The notes: generated by a model from the letters alone, not told the origin. A stretch of DNA of 64,000 bases from Antiquaquibacter oligotrophicus (GCF_020535405.1 NZ_CP085036.1:1860001-1924000), one strand, 5' to 3'. Positions 15,573 to 23,658 are shown, counted from the first letter of the stretch. Numbers and translations: made by a program.

Positions 15573-17243
15573 TTGCAAAATATTGACTGTCTCGCCGTCA
15601 CGGGCAGCGACACCGCTTTTGTTCCCATCCTCATCGTGGCGGCGGTGCTTCTCGTCGCCGGCGTTGTGATCGCACTGGTTGCCCGCAAGCGCGGGCTTGC
15701 GGCACTCGCGCTGATCCCGCTTCTCTTCCTCGGGGTTGCGTTCACGCCGGGCGCCGCTCCCGCGCTCGCCGACCCGTGCACTCAGCTTCCGCCGGGCACG
15801 ATGCCCGAGCCGTCCGACCCGTGTGTGGTCGACCCGGACGCGGTCGCCGAGGGTGTGTCATCCGAGCCGCTCGGTGACACCTATTACCCGGACTACGGCA
15901 ACGTCGGCTACGACGTGCAGTCGTACCACGTGGAGTTCGTCTTCGACCCTGAGCAGCCGCTCCTCGAGGCGGTGGCAACGATCGTCGCGACGGCGACGAC
16001 GGATGACCCGCTCGCCGAGTTCTCTTTCGACTTCGAGACTCTCGGCTCCGACGGCGAACCCACCCTTCTGGCGACGGATGTCACGGTCGACTGCGCACCC
16101 GCAGAGTTCGAGCACGCCGGCCGCGACCTCACGGTGTCGCCCTCGAAGGCGATCGCGCCGGGGGACGATTTCGCTGTCGTGGTGACCTACTCGGGTACCC
16201 CGGGTTATGTGGACGACGTCTACGGTGACAGCGGTTGGCACTGGCTGACCGGTGGTGCAGCTCTCGTGATGGGGGAGCCCGCGTCATCCTCGGCATGGTT
16301 CCCGTCGAATGCGCACCCGCTCGACAAGGCGCTCTTCTCTGTCACCGGCACGGTGCCGTTCGACCCGGAGGCTGCCGACACCGAGCAGTGGCGTGTGTCG
16401 TCCAACGGCGAGCCGGTCGAGCTCGACGGCGAGGCACCGGAGGGGTGGTGGACGTTCGGGTGGGCAGCACCCGAGCCCATGGCCACGTACCTGACGACGC
16501 TCTTCATCGACAAGTTCGAGTACACGGTTTCGGAGGCGGCCAACGGTGTCACCATTTACAACAGCTTCTCGCCCGGGGTGAGCCAAACGGTCAAGGATCG
16601 CGCGGCCCGCACGGAGGAGATCATGCTCTTCTTCGAGAACTACTTCGGCGACTACCCGTTCACGACCAACGGCGGGCAGTTCACCAACGACAGCCTCGGC
16701 TACGCCCTCGAGACGCAGACGCGGTCGTCCTACTCGCGTAATGCGAGCCTGAACACGATTGCTCACGAGATCGCGCACCAGTGGGTTGGCGACAGTGTGA
16801 CGCTGTCCACGTGGGCTGACATGTGTCTCAACGAGTGCCTCGCGGAATACGCCGCGAGTTGGCTGTGGTCGGAGCACACGAGCGGAACGGTGCTCGATAC
16901 GAAGTACTCGACGACCGTCGCGCAGCGCAAGAACCAGCCTGCCTGGTGGGCGACCCCGCTCGTGGACATGGGCGCCGGCAACGAGTTCAACGACGTGTAC
17001 ACCCGTGGTTCCCTCGCCATCCACGCGCTGCGCAAGGAGATGGGTGACGACGCGTTCTTCGATCTGCTCTACCGCTGGGCGACGGAGAAGGCCGGGCAGA
17101 ACGTGACGTGGGCGCAGTTCGAGGACATGGTCGATGAGGTCGCCGGTCGCGACCTGGGTGCGTTCATGTCGGCGTGGTTCACGTCGACCGGTGTGCCCGC
17201 CGACGAGTACCTCTACCCGGGAGACATCCCGCCGGCGCCGTAA
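15573..17243 (+). CDS. M1 family zinc metallopeptidase with sorting-signal-like N-terminus
   Basis: 556 residues. The TTG start at 15573 has AGGGAG 9 bases ahead. The gluzincin motif HEIAHQW with the third ligand Glu 18 residues later (CLNECLAEY) is intact, as is YALETQTR, the exopeptidase-region equivalent. So it is probably an active extracellular aminopeptidase. The N-terminus is odd: residues 7-40 read LAVTG, a hydrophobic stretch (16-37) and RKR, exactly the layout of a C-terminal LAxTG sorting signal. A second hydrophobic segment follows (42-58) ending APALA before the mature domain. The C-terminus ends plainly. The gene is preceded by the sigma operon and followed by a bidirectional hairpin. 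Confidence 0.92.
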   Translation: MQNIDCLAVTGSDTAFVPILIVAAVLLVAGVVIALVARKRGLAALALIPLLFLGVAFTPGAAPALADPCTQLPPGTMPEPSDPCVVDPDAVAEGVSSEPLGDTYYPDYGNVGYDVQSYHVEFVFDPEQPLLEAVATIVATATTDDPLAEFSFDFETLGSDGEPTLLATDVTVDCAPAEFEHAGRDLTVSPSKAIAPGDDFAVVVTYSGTPGYVDDVYGDSGWHWLTGGAALVMGEPASSSAWFPSNAHPLDKALFSVTGTVPFDPEAADTEQWRVSSNGEPVELDGEAPEGWWTFGWAAPEPMATYLTTLFIDKFEYTVSEAANGVTIYNSFSPGVSQTVKDRAARTEEIMLFFENYFGDYPFTTNGGQFTNDSLGYALETQTRSSYSRNASLNTIAHEIAHQWVGDSVTLSTWADMCLNECLAEYAASWLWSEHTSGTVLDTKYSTTVAQRKNQPAWWATPLVDMGAGNEFNDVYTRGSLAIHALRKEMGDDAFFDLLYRWATEKAGQNVTWAQFEDMVDEVAGRDLGAFMSAWFTSTGVPADEYLYPGDIPPAP

Positions 17244-17258
17244 GGCAACGAGTGTTTC

Positions 17259-17296
17259 GAAAGTCCCGTTCTGGTTAGCCCCAGGGCGGGACTTTC
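17259..17296. terminator. Bidirectional terminator hairpin
   Basis: GAAAGTCCCG and CGGGACTTTC form a perfect 10-base stem with an inner CTGG/CCAG pairing. It sits between the M1 peptidase gene and the convergent small gene and can serve both. Confidence 0.8.
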
Positions 17297-17318
17297 GGCA
17301 CTCTCGGCGCGTATCCGG

Positions 17319-17549
17319 CTACGCGAAGCTGCGCTTGGCGTCGGAGAGCGTGTCGTAGGTGCCGATCTCCTGTGAGAGCCGGATGGCCACGAACTGCGGG
17401 CCGCGGCTTTCGATCATCCCAGCGAACTCGCCGGCGATCTTGCCCACCCACAGTCCAGACTGAACGCGCATCCACTCGATCGTCGACATGCCACCCGGCC
17501 CCGATGCGGGGAGAGCGGACAGGTCGTCGACGGCTCGGATCGTGCTCAC
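17319..17549 (-). CDS. Small hypothetical protein (76 aa)
   Basis: Not recognised. The GTG at 17549 is chosen because AAGGAG lies exactly 6 bases upstream; an ATG at 17564 would overlap that site. The product starts MSTIRAVDDLSALPASGPGG, has a Trp/Met-rich middle (IEWMRVQSGLWVGKIAGEFAG) and ends YDTLSDAKRSFA. No signal peptide, membrane segment or cysteine. The good ribosome site and actinobacterial codon use support a real gene. It reads toward the M1 peptidase and shares its terminator. Confidence 0.65.
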   Translation of the reverse strand: MSTIRAVDDLSALPASGPGGMSTIEWMRVQSGLWVGKIAGEFAGMIESRGPQFVAIRLSQEIGTYDTLSDAKRSFA

Positions 17550-17712
17550 GATTGGCTCCTTCATGCGAGCGGTGCATCGGATGCCGGACACTCTGATGGT
17601 GGTGGGTACTGCGTGCTGTACAGGTCAGTCTGCCCCGCCCCACCGACGTTGTCGAGGGCACAAAGGTAACTCTGGGTAATGCGATAGCGAACAGCAGGAA
17701 ACGGCGGGCCGA

Positions 17713-18351
17713 TCAGCCGAGGATGGCCTCCGAAATGGGGGTCTCGCCGTCCACGAACTCGATCGTCTTACCCACAGTCGACGGCTCCACGAGCACCGCC
17801 GCGATGACCTCGGCGACGTTGCCGCGCGACACGGTGCCGCGCTCCGACTGCACCGAGATGCGCCCGCTCGCGGGTTCGAGCGTGAGGCTACTGGGGCCGA
17901 GGATCGTGTAATCGAGGCCGGATGCCCGGAGGTGGGCATCCGCGGCTGCCTTCGCCTCCGCGTACCGAAAGAAGGGGTCGCTCTCGGGCACCCCGTGGTC
18001 GGGCCGCGCCCCGAGGTAGGAGACCATGACGTAGCGGGTCACCCCGGCCTGGGCTGCGGCATCCATCGAGCGGATGGCCGTGTCCCGGTCCACCGCGTAG
18101 GTGCGGGTTCGATCTCCCGCCGCCCCCGCAGACCACACGACGGCGTCGTGCCCGGCGATGAGCTCGGCGAGGGCATCCGTGTCGAGCGTCTCGACGTCGG
18201 CGAGCACGGGCGCCGCGCCTCCCGCGGCGACCTCTTCGAGGTGGTCGGGGTTGCGCACGACAGCGGTGACGTCATCCCCGCGCCCGGCGAGGATGGGCGC
18301 GAGAAGGAGCGCGACTTTGCCGTGGCCCCCGATGATGATGATCTTCGACAT
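17713..18351 (-). CDS. NAD(P)H-binding atypical short-chain dehydrogenase
   Basis: 212 residues with a Rossmann fold: MSKIIIIGGHGKVALLLAP carries a GGxGxxA-type dinucleotide motif, followed by VVRNPDH, a VWSAGA strand-4 motif and YAEAKAAAD containing the Tyr/Lys region. It resembles the NAD(P)-binding NmrA/BVR-B-like group (YwnB/YtfG-type), which includes redox sensors and small-molecule reductases. There is no C-terminal membrane part. A short -10-like region precedes it, and it stands alone between two unrelated genes. The substrate is unknown. Confidence 0.88.
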   Translation of the reverse strand: MSKIIIIGGHGKVALLLAPILAGRGDDVTAVVRNPDHLEEVAAGGAAPVLADVETLDTDALAELIAGHDAVVWSAGAAGDRTRTYAVDRDTAIRSMDAAAQAGVTRYVMVSYLGARPDHGVPESDPFFRYAEAKAAADAHLRASGLDYTILGPSSLTLEPASGRISVQSERGTVSRGNVAEVIAAVLVEPSTVGKTIEFVDGETPISEAILG

Positions 18352-18459
18352 GGCGCCTCCCGTGGTTGTGCTCCCACAGTACGCGCGGCGCCTGGGAGCC
18401 GTTCAGCCGCCGGGGCAGTAGCCGGTATCGCCGTAGCAGGGCCGGTAGTCGTCGGGCAG

Positions 18460-19248
18460 TTAATCGGTGTCCTGAGGTCGGTCGGGGAAGAAGCGCCCGG
18501 ACGGGACTTGAAAGAGGAACGCCGCGCCCAGGGCGACGATGATCATGACGATCGCGAGGGCGCCGGTGGCCCGCTTGTGGCGCGCGAAAGACAGTTCGAT
18601 CGCGATAGCGAGCGCACCGAGGGTGATCCCTGTCGTCACGAGGTATTGGGTTCCTTCAGGGCCGAAATCCTCGTATCGGCCGACCGGGGTCGACGCCCAC
18701 AATCGAAAATAGAGGCGAGCCCACTGCTGGAAGAGCACGTGAATGCCGACGGTACCGGTGACGATGAGAATCGCGGTCGCGAGGGTTGCGGCCATGGAGA
18801 CCCGCGCGCGGGGGGACCGGTCACGGAGCTGAGTGGCTACCGTCCAGCCGAGCAGGACGCAGATGACGAACCCGCCGAGTTCGAGAATCCAGCTGCCAGT
18901 GGCGAAGACGCCGGACGATGAAATCGAGGGCCCGAGCCGGATGTACGTCGCTGCGGTGACGGCGACGCCTCCCGCCACCGTGCTCGCGATGGCTCGAGTT
19001 CGGCGTTTCGTGTTCCTGAGCACCGCGGCGATGACGACCGTCAGGACCGCCCAGATGAGCGAACGCCACCCCAGGGATTCCCCGAGGTAAAGCAGCGTCG
19101 ACACCAGCGGTTGCGATGTGAAATCGAGCGCGAGAAGCAACAGTGAGCCGAGCACAACGAGGCCGAAGGTCGCACCGATAACGGTCGCCGTTTCCGGGAT
19201 CAGTTCTCGATTGCGGGGTCCGCCCCCTTCTAATCGAGTGTCGCTCAT
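18460..19248 (-). CDS. Multispanning membrane protein of unknown function
   Basis: 262 residues with about six to seven hydrophobic helices (about 20-42, 55-80, 90-112, 120-142, 150-172, 205-225, 232-252) and short loops. No family recognised. The ATG at 19248 is preceded by an AGAGAG purine stretch. Upstream of it, divergently, lies the 27-residue peptide gene with its operators, so a shared control region is possible. Oddity: after the TAA stop the same frame stays open for 18 further codons ending in a Cys-rich tail (see findings). Confidence 0.7.
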   Translation of the reverse strand: MSDTRLEGGGPRNRELIPETATVIGATFGLVVLGSLLLLALDFTSQPLVSTLLYLGESLGWRSLIWAVLTVVIAAVLRNTKRRTRAIASTVAGGVAVTAATYIRLGPSISSSGVFATGSWILELGGFVICVLLGWTVATQLRDRSPRARVSMAATLATAILIVTGTVGIHVLFQQWARLYFRLWASTPVGRYEDFGPEGTQYLVTTGITLGALAIAIELSFARHKRATGALAIVMIIVALGAAFLFQVPSGRFFPDRPQDTD

Positions 19249-19326
19249 CTCTCTATGCTGCCACGAGAGGGCTGTGCTGTCAGTGGCCGCCCGTACTCTT
19301 AAAGAAATCCCGCGACACGCCGAAAA

Positions 19327-19372
19327 CACTAGATCTAGTGGAATGACATCCGTGTCATTCGGGTTATATAGT
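19327..19372 (+). promoter_or_regulatory. Promoter with two perfect palindromes for the 27-aa peptide gene
   Basis: CACTAGATCTAGTG (19327-19340, perfect 14-base palindrome) sits directly ahead of GAATGACA-TCCG-TGTCATTC (19341-19360, perfect 8+8 inverted repeat). The -35 ATGACA (19343-19348) is inside the second palindrome; an 18-base spacer leads to -10 TATAGT (19367-19372). This is one of the strongest promoters in the window and appears doubly regulated. Confidence 0.75.
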
Positions 19373-19424
19373 GGAGACCCACCGGCAAGCAGTCGGTGAA
19401 TACGAAGAGCTTAGGGAGGATCCC

Positions 19425-19508
19425 ATGGACAACGAGACCGACACCATCGGTGGCTACGCAGTCCCGATGGACCCAATGGATCTTCTGCAGTGCGATAGCT
19501 GCCAGTAG
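19425..19508 (+). CDS. 27-residue peptide ending in CxxC
   Basis: Not recognised. A 27-codon frame begins with ATG 4 bases after AGGGAGGA, has a consensus promoter upstream and a perfect 14-base terminator 22 bases downstream, so it forms a complete minimal transcription unit. The product is acidic (six Asp/Glu), contains GGYAVP in the middle and ends LLQCDSCQ, a CxxC pair four residues from the end. No signal peptide or transmembrane stretch. It could be a metal- or thiol-binding micropeptide, a modified-peptide (RiPP) precursor, or a signalling peptide; nothing beside it settles this. Confidence 0.7.
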   Translation: MDNETDTIGGYAVPMDPMDLLQCDSCQ

Positions 19509-19530
19509 GCATATCCACTTCCAAGATTCG

Positions 19531-19563
19531 AAGCCCCGGTCACCATGTAGGTGACCGGGGCTT
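19531..19563 (+). terminator. Terminator of the 27-aa peptide gene
   Basis: Perfect 14-base stem AAGCCCCGGTCACC / GGTGACCGGGGCTT with a 5-base loop. Confidence 0.88.
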
Positions 19564-19610
19564 CACCGTTAATGCGCGGATCTTTCAGCCTTCTTCGAGC
19601 CGGGCTCGCC

Positions 19611-19616
19611 TACGAT
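19611..19616 (+). promoter_or_regulatory. -10 box TACGAT of a leaderless promoter (vanZ-like gene)
   Basis: Ends 6 bases before the ATG at 19623, with no ribosome-binding site. Confidence 0.5.
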
Positions 19617-19622
19617 CGACGG

Positions 19623-20060
19623 ATGCAGCAGCGCACCGCATCGCGACTTCCCACGGTCGCACTCGTGGTTGGTGCCGCCTACCTCGTCATCCTGCTCGCG
19701 ATGACGGTCACCCCCGTGCTGAACCCCAACACGACGCTGGGCTTCGCGGGTGGCGCGTTCCGTGCCGAAGCCTGGCTGTCTCCGTCAACCTGGACGGGCG
19801 GTTGGTCCGGTGAGCTTCTGGCTAACGTCATCCTCTTCATCCCCCTCGGATGGCTCGCGGCCCGCCTTCTTCCGCTGCCGCTCGCCATCGTGGTTCCGGT
19901 CGTCATCAGCGTCGGCATCGAGTTCGCGCAGCTGTTCCTCCCCGGTCGGGTGTCCGACCCGCGTGACCTCGTCGCGAACACCGCTGGCGCGCTTCTCGGG
20001 GTGCTTCTCGCCCGGGCGCTCGCGCGCCCGGCCCCGACCTCGAGAGCCGTACGCCAGTAG
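19623..20060 (+). CDS. VanZ family membrane protein
   Basis: 145 residues, four transmembrane helices. The VanZ signature is visible: TPVLNPNTT after helix 1, LLANVILFIPLGWLAARL, then GIEFAQLFLPGRVSDPRDLVANTAGALLG with conserved Glu, Asp and Asn. VanZ proteins give low-level teicoplanin resistance in enterococci; most actinobacterial members have no assigned role but are thought to act at the cell envelope. The ATG at 19623 fits a leaderless promoter. The next gene starts 9 bases downstream with its own -10 box inside the vanZ 3' end. Confidence 0.88.
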   Translation: MQQRTASRLPTVALVVGAAYLVILLAMTVTPVLNPNTTLGFAGGAFRAEAWLSPSTWTGGWSGELLANVILFIPLGWLAARLLPLPLAIVVPVVISVGIEFAQLFLPGRVSDPRDLVANTAGALLGVLLARALARPAPTSRAVRQ

Positions 20061-20063
20061 GCT
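20058..20063 (+). promoter_or_regulatory. -10 box TAGGCT of a leaderless promoter (hadA-like gene)
   Basis: Ends 6 bases before the ATG at 20070 and overlaps the vanZ-like stop codon. Same TAGGCT box and spacing as at 9014. Confidence 0.55.
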
Positions 20064-20069
20064 GAACGG

Positions 20070-20519
20070 ATGCCAGTCAACCCCGATCTGCAGGGGCGCA
20101 CCTTCCCGTCGGTCGCGCCGTACCTCGTCGGCCGTGAGAAGGTCCGCGAGTTCGCGAGGGCCGTGTTCGCGACGAGTCCACTCAATTTCGACCCGGAGGC
20201 GGCGATCGCCGCAGGCTACGCCGACGTCGTCGCGCCGCCGACGTTCCCGGTGGTGGTACAGGAGGCGACCCTCGCCCAGCTGCTCGCCGAGCCGGATGCC
20301 GGTATCGACTTCTCACGTGTTGTGCACGGAGACCAGCGCTTCACCTACACGCGCCCCGTCGTCGCGGGCGACGAACTCACGGCCACCCTCACGGTCACGT
20401 CGGTGAAGACCCTCGGCGGCAACGCCATGGTCACCTCGGAGTCGTCGATGGTGGACGCCGCGGGTGATCACGTGGTCACGGCGATTTCGACGCTGGTGGT
20501 ACGGGGTGATGACGCGTGA
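20070..20519 (+). CDS. MaoC-like N-terminal domain protein, HadA-like (R)-hydroxyacyl dehydratase subunit
   Basis: 149 residues with a single hotdog fold of the FAS1-dehydratase / HadA type (UPF0336): MPVNPDLQGRTFPSVAPYLVGREKVREFA, PLNFDP, AAGYADVVAPPTFPVVV, then VVHGDQRFTYTRPVVAGDEL. In mycobacteria HadA pairs with the catalytic HadB subunit in FAS-II fatty-acid elongation. Here the hadB-like gene follows with a 4-base overlap, so a heterodimer is expected. In a non-mycolate organism the pair probably serves an ordinary acyl or polyketide dehydration; this is inference. The cluster with murB, tRNA-Trp and secE matches mycobacterial gene order. Confidence 0.88.
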   Translation: MPVNPDLQGRTFPSVAPYLVGREKVREFARAVFATSPLNFDPEAAIAAGYADVVAPPTFPVVVQEATLAQLLAEPDAGIDFSRVVHGDQRFTYTRPVVAGDELTATLTVTSVKTLGGNAMVTSESSMVDAAGDHVVTAISTLVVRGDDA

Positions 20520-20920
20520 TCGAGGTGGAGGTCGGCCAGGTGGTCGCGGAGCACGTTCAGCACGTGACCCGGGATTCGCTCGTGCGTTATGCCGGGGCAT
20601 CCGGCGACTTCAATCCCATCCACTACCGGGACGACGTTGCGGCTTCGGTGGGTCTGCCCGGCGTTCTCGCTCACGGCATGCTCACCATGGGCCTTGCCGC
20701 TCAGCCGGTTGTCGACTGGATCGGAACCCGCGGTTGGGTGAGCGACTACCAGGTGCGTTTCACGCGGCCCGTCGTGGTGGATCCCGCCGAGGGCGCGACT
20801 CTCACGATCGTCGCCAAGGTCGGTGCGGTGGATGATGCGGGCCTCCGCGTCGACCTCACCGTAAGTTTCAATGACGCAACCGTGCTCGGCAAGGCGCAGG
20901 TTCGCGTCACTCTCTCCTGA
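20516..20920 (+). CDS. MaoC family dehydratase, HadB-like catalytic subunit
   Basis: 134 residues with the complete hydratase-2 motif YAGASGDFNPIHYRDDVA...GVLAHGMLTMG, providing the catalytic Asp and His. It forms the active half of a HadAB-type (3R)-hydroxyacyl-ACP or -CoA dehydratase. The GTG start at 20516 lies in a GTGA overlap with the hadA-like stop. Its own stop codon TGATG overlaps the murB start, so the three genes form one translationally coupled operon. Confidence 0.9.
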   Translation: MIEVEVGQVVAEHVQHVTRDSLVRYAGASGDFNPIHYRDDVAASVGLPGVLAHGMLTMGLAAQPVVDWIGTRGWVSDYQVRFTRPVVVDPAEGATLTIVAKVGAVDDAGLRVDLTVSFNDATVLGKAQVRVTLS

Positions 20921-21951
20921 TGGCCACCGTGGACCTCGCCGAGTACACCACGATGCACGTGGGCGGCCCCGCGCGCGAGTTCATCGCGGCGCATAGTGAG
21001 CAGGAGCTGACGGATGCCGCCCTCGAGGTCTGGGGCAAGGGCGACGAGCTGCTCGTGCTGGGCGGCGGCTCCAACGTGGTCATCGCCGACGACGGCTTCG
21101 ACGGCACCGTTCTGCACGTGGAGACGCGCGGAATCGAGCACCTCGCTGCCGAGGAGGGCGCCGTTCGCCTCCGAGTGGCGGCGGGCGAACCGTGGGACGA
21201 GCTCGTCGCCTACACGGTCGAGCAGGGGTGGTCGGGTATCGAGGCGCTGTCCGGGATTCCGGGTTCCAGTGGTGCCGCGCCCATCCAGAACATCGGCGCT
21301 TACGGCCAGGAGCTCTCCTCGACTCTCACGGCCATCGACTTTCTCGACTACGACAGTGGTCTCGTCGAGCGTGTGACGGCGGATGACCTCGGTCTGGCCT
21401 ACCGCACTTCGTCGATCAAACGCGGGCGTCAGGGAATCGTGGTGGCAATCGAGCTGCGTCTCCAGGATGCCGACACCACCGTCGCCGGTTACGATCAGTT
21501 GGCGGCCGCGCTCGGTGTGGACGTTGGGGCGCGGGTTGCGGTTGCGGAGGTGCGCGAGCGTGTGCTCGCGCTGCGGGCATCCAAGGGAATGGTCCTCGAC
21601 CCGAACGACCAGGACTCGGTGAGTTGCGGGTCGTTCTTCACGAACCCGATCGTGAGCGAGAACTTCGCTCGCAGCCTGCCCTCGGAGGCTCCGCGGTGGC
21701 TGGAGCCCGACGACGTGAATGTGAAGCTCAGTGCAGCGTGGCTGATCGAGCGGGCGGGCATCCCGCGCGGTTTCTCGCTCCCTGGTTCGCACGCAGCGAT
21801 CTCGTCGAAGCACACGCTCGCTATCACGAACCGTGGCGGGGCAACCGCGGCCGAGGTCGCCGAGCTCGCGCGTTACGTGCGCACTCGTGTGCTCGCCCAG
21901 TTCGGTGTGCTGCTCCACCCCGAGCCCAACCTCATCGGTGTTTCGGTCTGA
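20920..21951 (+). CDS. murB: UDP-N-acetylmuramate dehydrogenase MurB
   Basis: 343 residues. This flavoenzyme reduces UDP-GlcNAc-enolpyruvate to UDP-MurNAc in cytoplasmic peptidoglycan synthesis. FAD-site motifs TTMHVGGPA, VLGGGSNVVI and ALSGIPGSSGAAPIQNIGAYGQE are intact; SCGSFFTNPI holds the catalytic Ser proton donor and LLHPEPNLIG the C-terminal catalytic Glu. LSAAWLIERAGI is also typical. The ATG at 20920 overlaps the previous stop by one base. The dispersed repeat element starts right at the murB stop codon. Confidence 0.97.
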   Translation: MATVDLAEYTTMHVGGPAREFIAAHSEQELTDAALEVWGKGDELLVLGGGSNVVIADDGFDGTVLHVETRGIEHLAAEEGAVRLRVAAGEPWDELVAYTVEQGWSGIEALSGIPGSSGAAPIQNIGAYGQELSSTLTAIDFLDYDSGLVERVTADDLGLAYRTSSIKRGRQGIVVAIELRLQDADTTVAGYDQLAAALGVDVGARVAVAEVRERVLALRASKGMVLDPNDQDSVSCGSFFTNPIVSENFARSLPSEAPRWLEPDDVNVKLSAAWLIERAGIPRGFSLPGSHAAISSKHTLAITNRGGATAAEVAELARYVRTRVLAQFGVLLHPEPNLIGVSV

Positions 21952-22025
21952 CGTCGCTCAGCGACGCTCCGCTCGCTGAGGTTTGCGGGCCACGCGCCGG
22001 TATGAACACCAGCGCGCGCACGAAT
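21950..22025 (+). repeat. Dispersed intergenic repeat, copy A
   Basis: About 75 bases beginning GACGTCGCTCAGCG, with an internal hairpin CTCAGCGA...TCGCTGAG followed by GGTTTG and a region rich in CGCGC. The same element occurs at 31744 (+) and 40825-40902 (-). All three start within about 12 bases of a stop codon. Confidence 0.75.
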
Positions 22026-22045
22026 TCTCCGCGCGACTGCCGCCG

Positions 22046-22591
22046 CTACAGTCGCCGCAGGTGCAGTGCGGCGTAGGCGAGCGCCGCGACGGTTTCTCCG
22101 TCGGTGATCGTGCCGTCGGAAATCATCTCGAGCGCCCGGTCGAAAGGAACCCACGTGACCTCGCCAATGCCCTCCTCCTGCTGCGTTGCGAGTGTGTCGG
22201 CTGTCGGGTCCTGCGTGAGACCCCGCGCGAGGTAGACGTACTCTGGCGCATTCGAGACACCGTTGAGCGCGTTCATGCGGCCGAGGAGGGTCCACTCGCG
22301 GGCGATGAGACCCGTCTCCTCGCGGAGCTCGCGTGCCGCGGCATCCGCGGGTTCCTCGCCGTCGGTTCCGCCCGCCGGAACCTCAATCGAGGGGCCACCG
22401 GTCGCATAACGATCGATCTCGACACAACACACACGATCGTCGTCATCGACGGCGACAATGAAGACTGCCGGATGCCGCACCGTCACCACTCCGTAGATGC
22501 CCGGGCCGCCCGGCCCCTCCACGGTGTCCTCCCGTACGGAGATCCAGCGATTCTCGTAAACGACGCGGGAGCTGCGGGTAATCCAGGGCAT
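22046..22591 (-). CDS. Nudix hydrolase (ADP-ribose pyrophosphatase-like)
   Basis: 181 residues. Starts MPWITRSSRVVYENRWISVRED, with strands leading to the Nudix box region PAGGTDGEEPADAA, then RELREETGL, whose REL.EE residues bind the catalytic metal. It resembles ADP-ribose or nucleoside-diphosphate-sugar hydrolases. There is no membrane part. ATG start at 22591. It is divergent from the exporter ATPase gene 100 bases away, and reads toward murB with repeat copy A between them. Confidence 0.9.
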   Translation of the reverse strand: MPWITRSSRVVYENRWISVREDTVEGPGGPGIYGVVTVRHPAVFIVAVDDDDRVCCVEIDRYATGGPSIEVPAGGTDGEEPADAAARELREETGLIAREWTLLGRMNALNGVSNAPEYVYLARGLTQDPTADTLATQQEEGIGEVTWVPFDRALEMISDGTITDGETVAALAYAALHLRRL

Positions 22592-22693
22592 GCTTCACAC
22601 CCTACGCATGCGCGTCACCGGGTGGGGGTAGCCTCTGCTCTGCCACACGTCAGCAGCGAACCAGTCGCGCATCGCGCGGCGAAGGAGGAACGG

Positions 22694-23656
22694 ATGATCG
22701 AGGCACGCGGGCTCGCCCGCACGTTCGAGACCGGGCGGGGAAAACACAAGTCAGAGGTGGTCGCGGTCGCCGGCGTCGACATCGATGTCGCCGAGGGCGA
22801 GATCGTGGGCTTCCTCGGCCCGAACGGCGCGGGCAAAACCACGACACTTCGGATGCTCACAACGCTCCTCAAACCCAGCGCGGGACGCGCGACGGTCGCA
22901 GGGTTCGACCTCGCGACCCAACCGGTGAAGGTGCGGCAGGCGATCGGCTACGTGTCGCAGAGCGGTTCGACGTCGCGTCTCGCCGTCTCGGGCAGTGAGA
23001 TCGTCGCGCACGGTCGTCTCTACGGCATCTCCAAGCAGCAGGCCGAGACCCGTGGCCGTGAGCTCTTCGACCAACTCGACCTCGAGGGTCTGTGGGATCG
23101 CCCGACGAAAACTCTGAGCGGCGGTCAGCGGAGGCGTCTCGACATCGCGATGGGGCTCGTACACGACCCACGGCTCGTGTTTCTCGACGAGCCGACCACC
23201 GGCCTCGACCCGCAGGCTCGCGCCAACCTGTGGACGCACATCTCCGACCTGCGCACGAAGCGTGGCTCAACGGTATTCCTCACCACGCACTACCTCGACG
23301 AGGCGGATGCCCTGTGCGACCGCATCATGGTCATCGATCACGGCACGATTGTCGCCAGTGACACCCCCGAGGCGCTCAAGCGCAAAGTGTCGGGCGACCT
23401 CGTGGCCCTCACCGTGGCATCCGAGGCGGATGTCTCGGCCGCAGCATCCACCCTCGCTACCGTCGCCACCTCCGAGGTCACCACCGACGGTCTCCTCGTC
23501 TCAGCGCGTGTGACGAACGGCGGCCACGCGATGCCCGGCCTGCTTCGGGCGCTGGATGCGGCGGGGGCCTCTCTCGACTCGATCGAGGTGCGCCGGCCCA
23601 CCCTCGACGATGTGTTCCTCACCATGACGGGGCGTTCGCTCCGGGAATCGGAGTAA
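22694..23656 (+). CDS. ABC-2 type exporter ATP-binding protein (DrrA-like)
   Basis: 320 residues. Walker A GPNGAGKTT, Q-loop VSQSG, signature LSGGQRRR, Walker B LVFLDEPTTGLDP and H-loop TTHYLDEA are complete; the C-terminal extension of about 90 residues (RPTLDDVFLTMTGR) is typical of DrrA-type daunorubicin-resistance ATPases. GGAGGA lies 6 bases before the ATG at 22694. It is cotranscribed with its permease, which starts 2 bases after the stop. The exported substrate is unknown; a lipophilic compound or drug is usual for the family. Confidence 0.93.
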   Translation: MIEARGLARTFETGRGKHKSEVVAVAGVDIDVAEGEIVGFLGPNGAGKTTTLRMLTTLLKPSAGRATVAGFDLATQPVKVRQAIGYVSQSGSTSRLAVSGSEIVAHGRLYGISKQQAETRGRELFDQLDLEGLWDRPTKTLSGGQRRRLDIAMGLVHDPRLVFLDEPTTGLDPQARANLWTHISDLRTKRGSTVFLTTHYLDEADALCDRIMVIDHGTIVASDTPEALKRKVSGDLVALTVASEADVSAAASTLATVATSEVTTDGLLVSARVTNGGHAMPGLLRALDAAGASLDSIEVRRPTLDDVFLTMTGRSLRESE

Positions 23657-23658
23657 CC

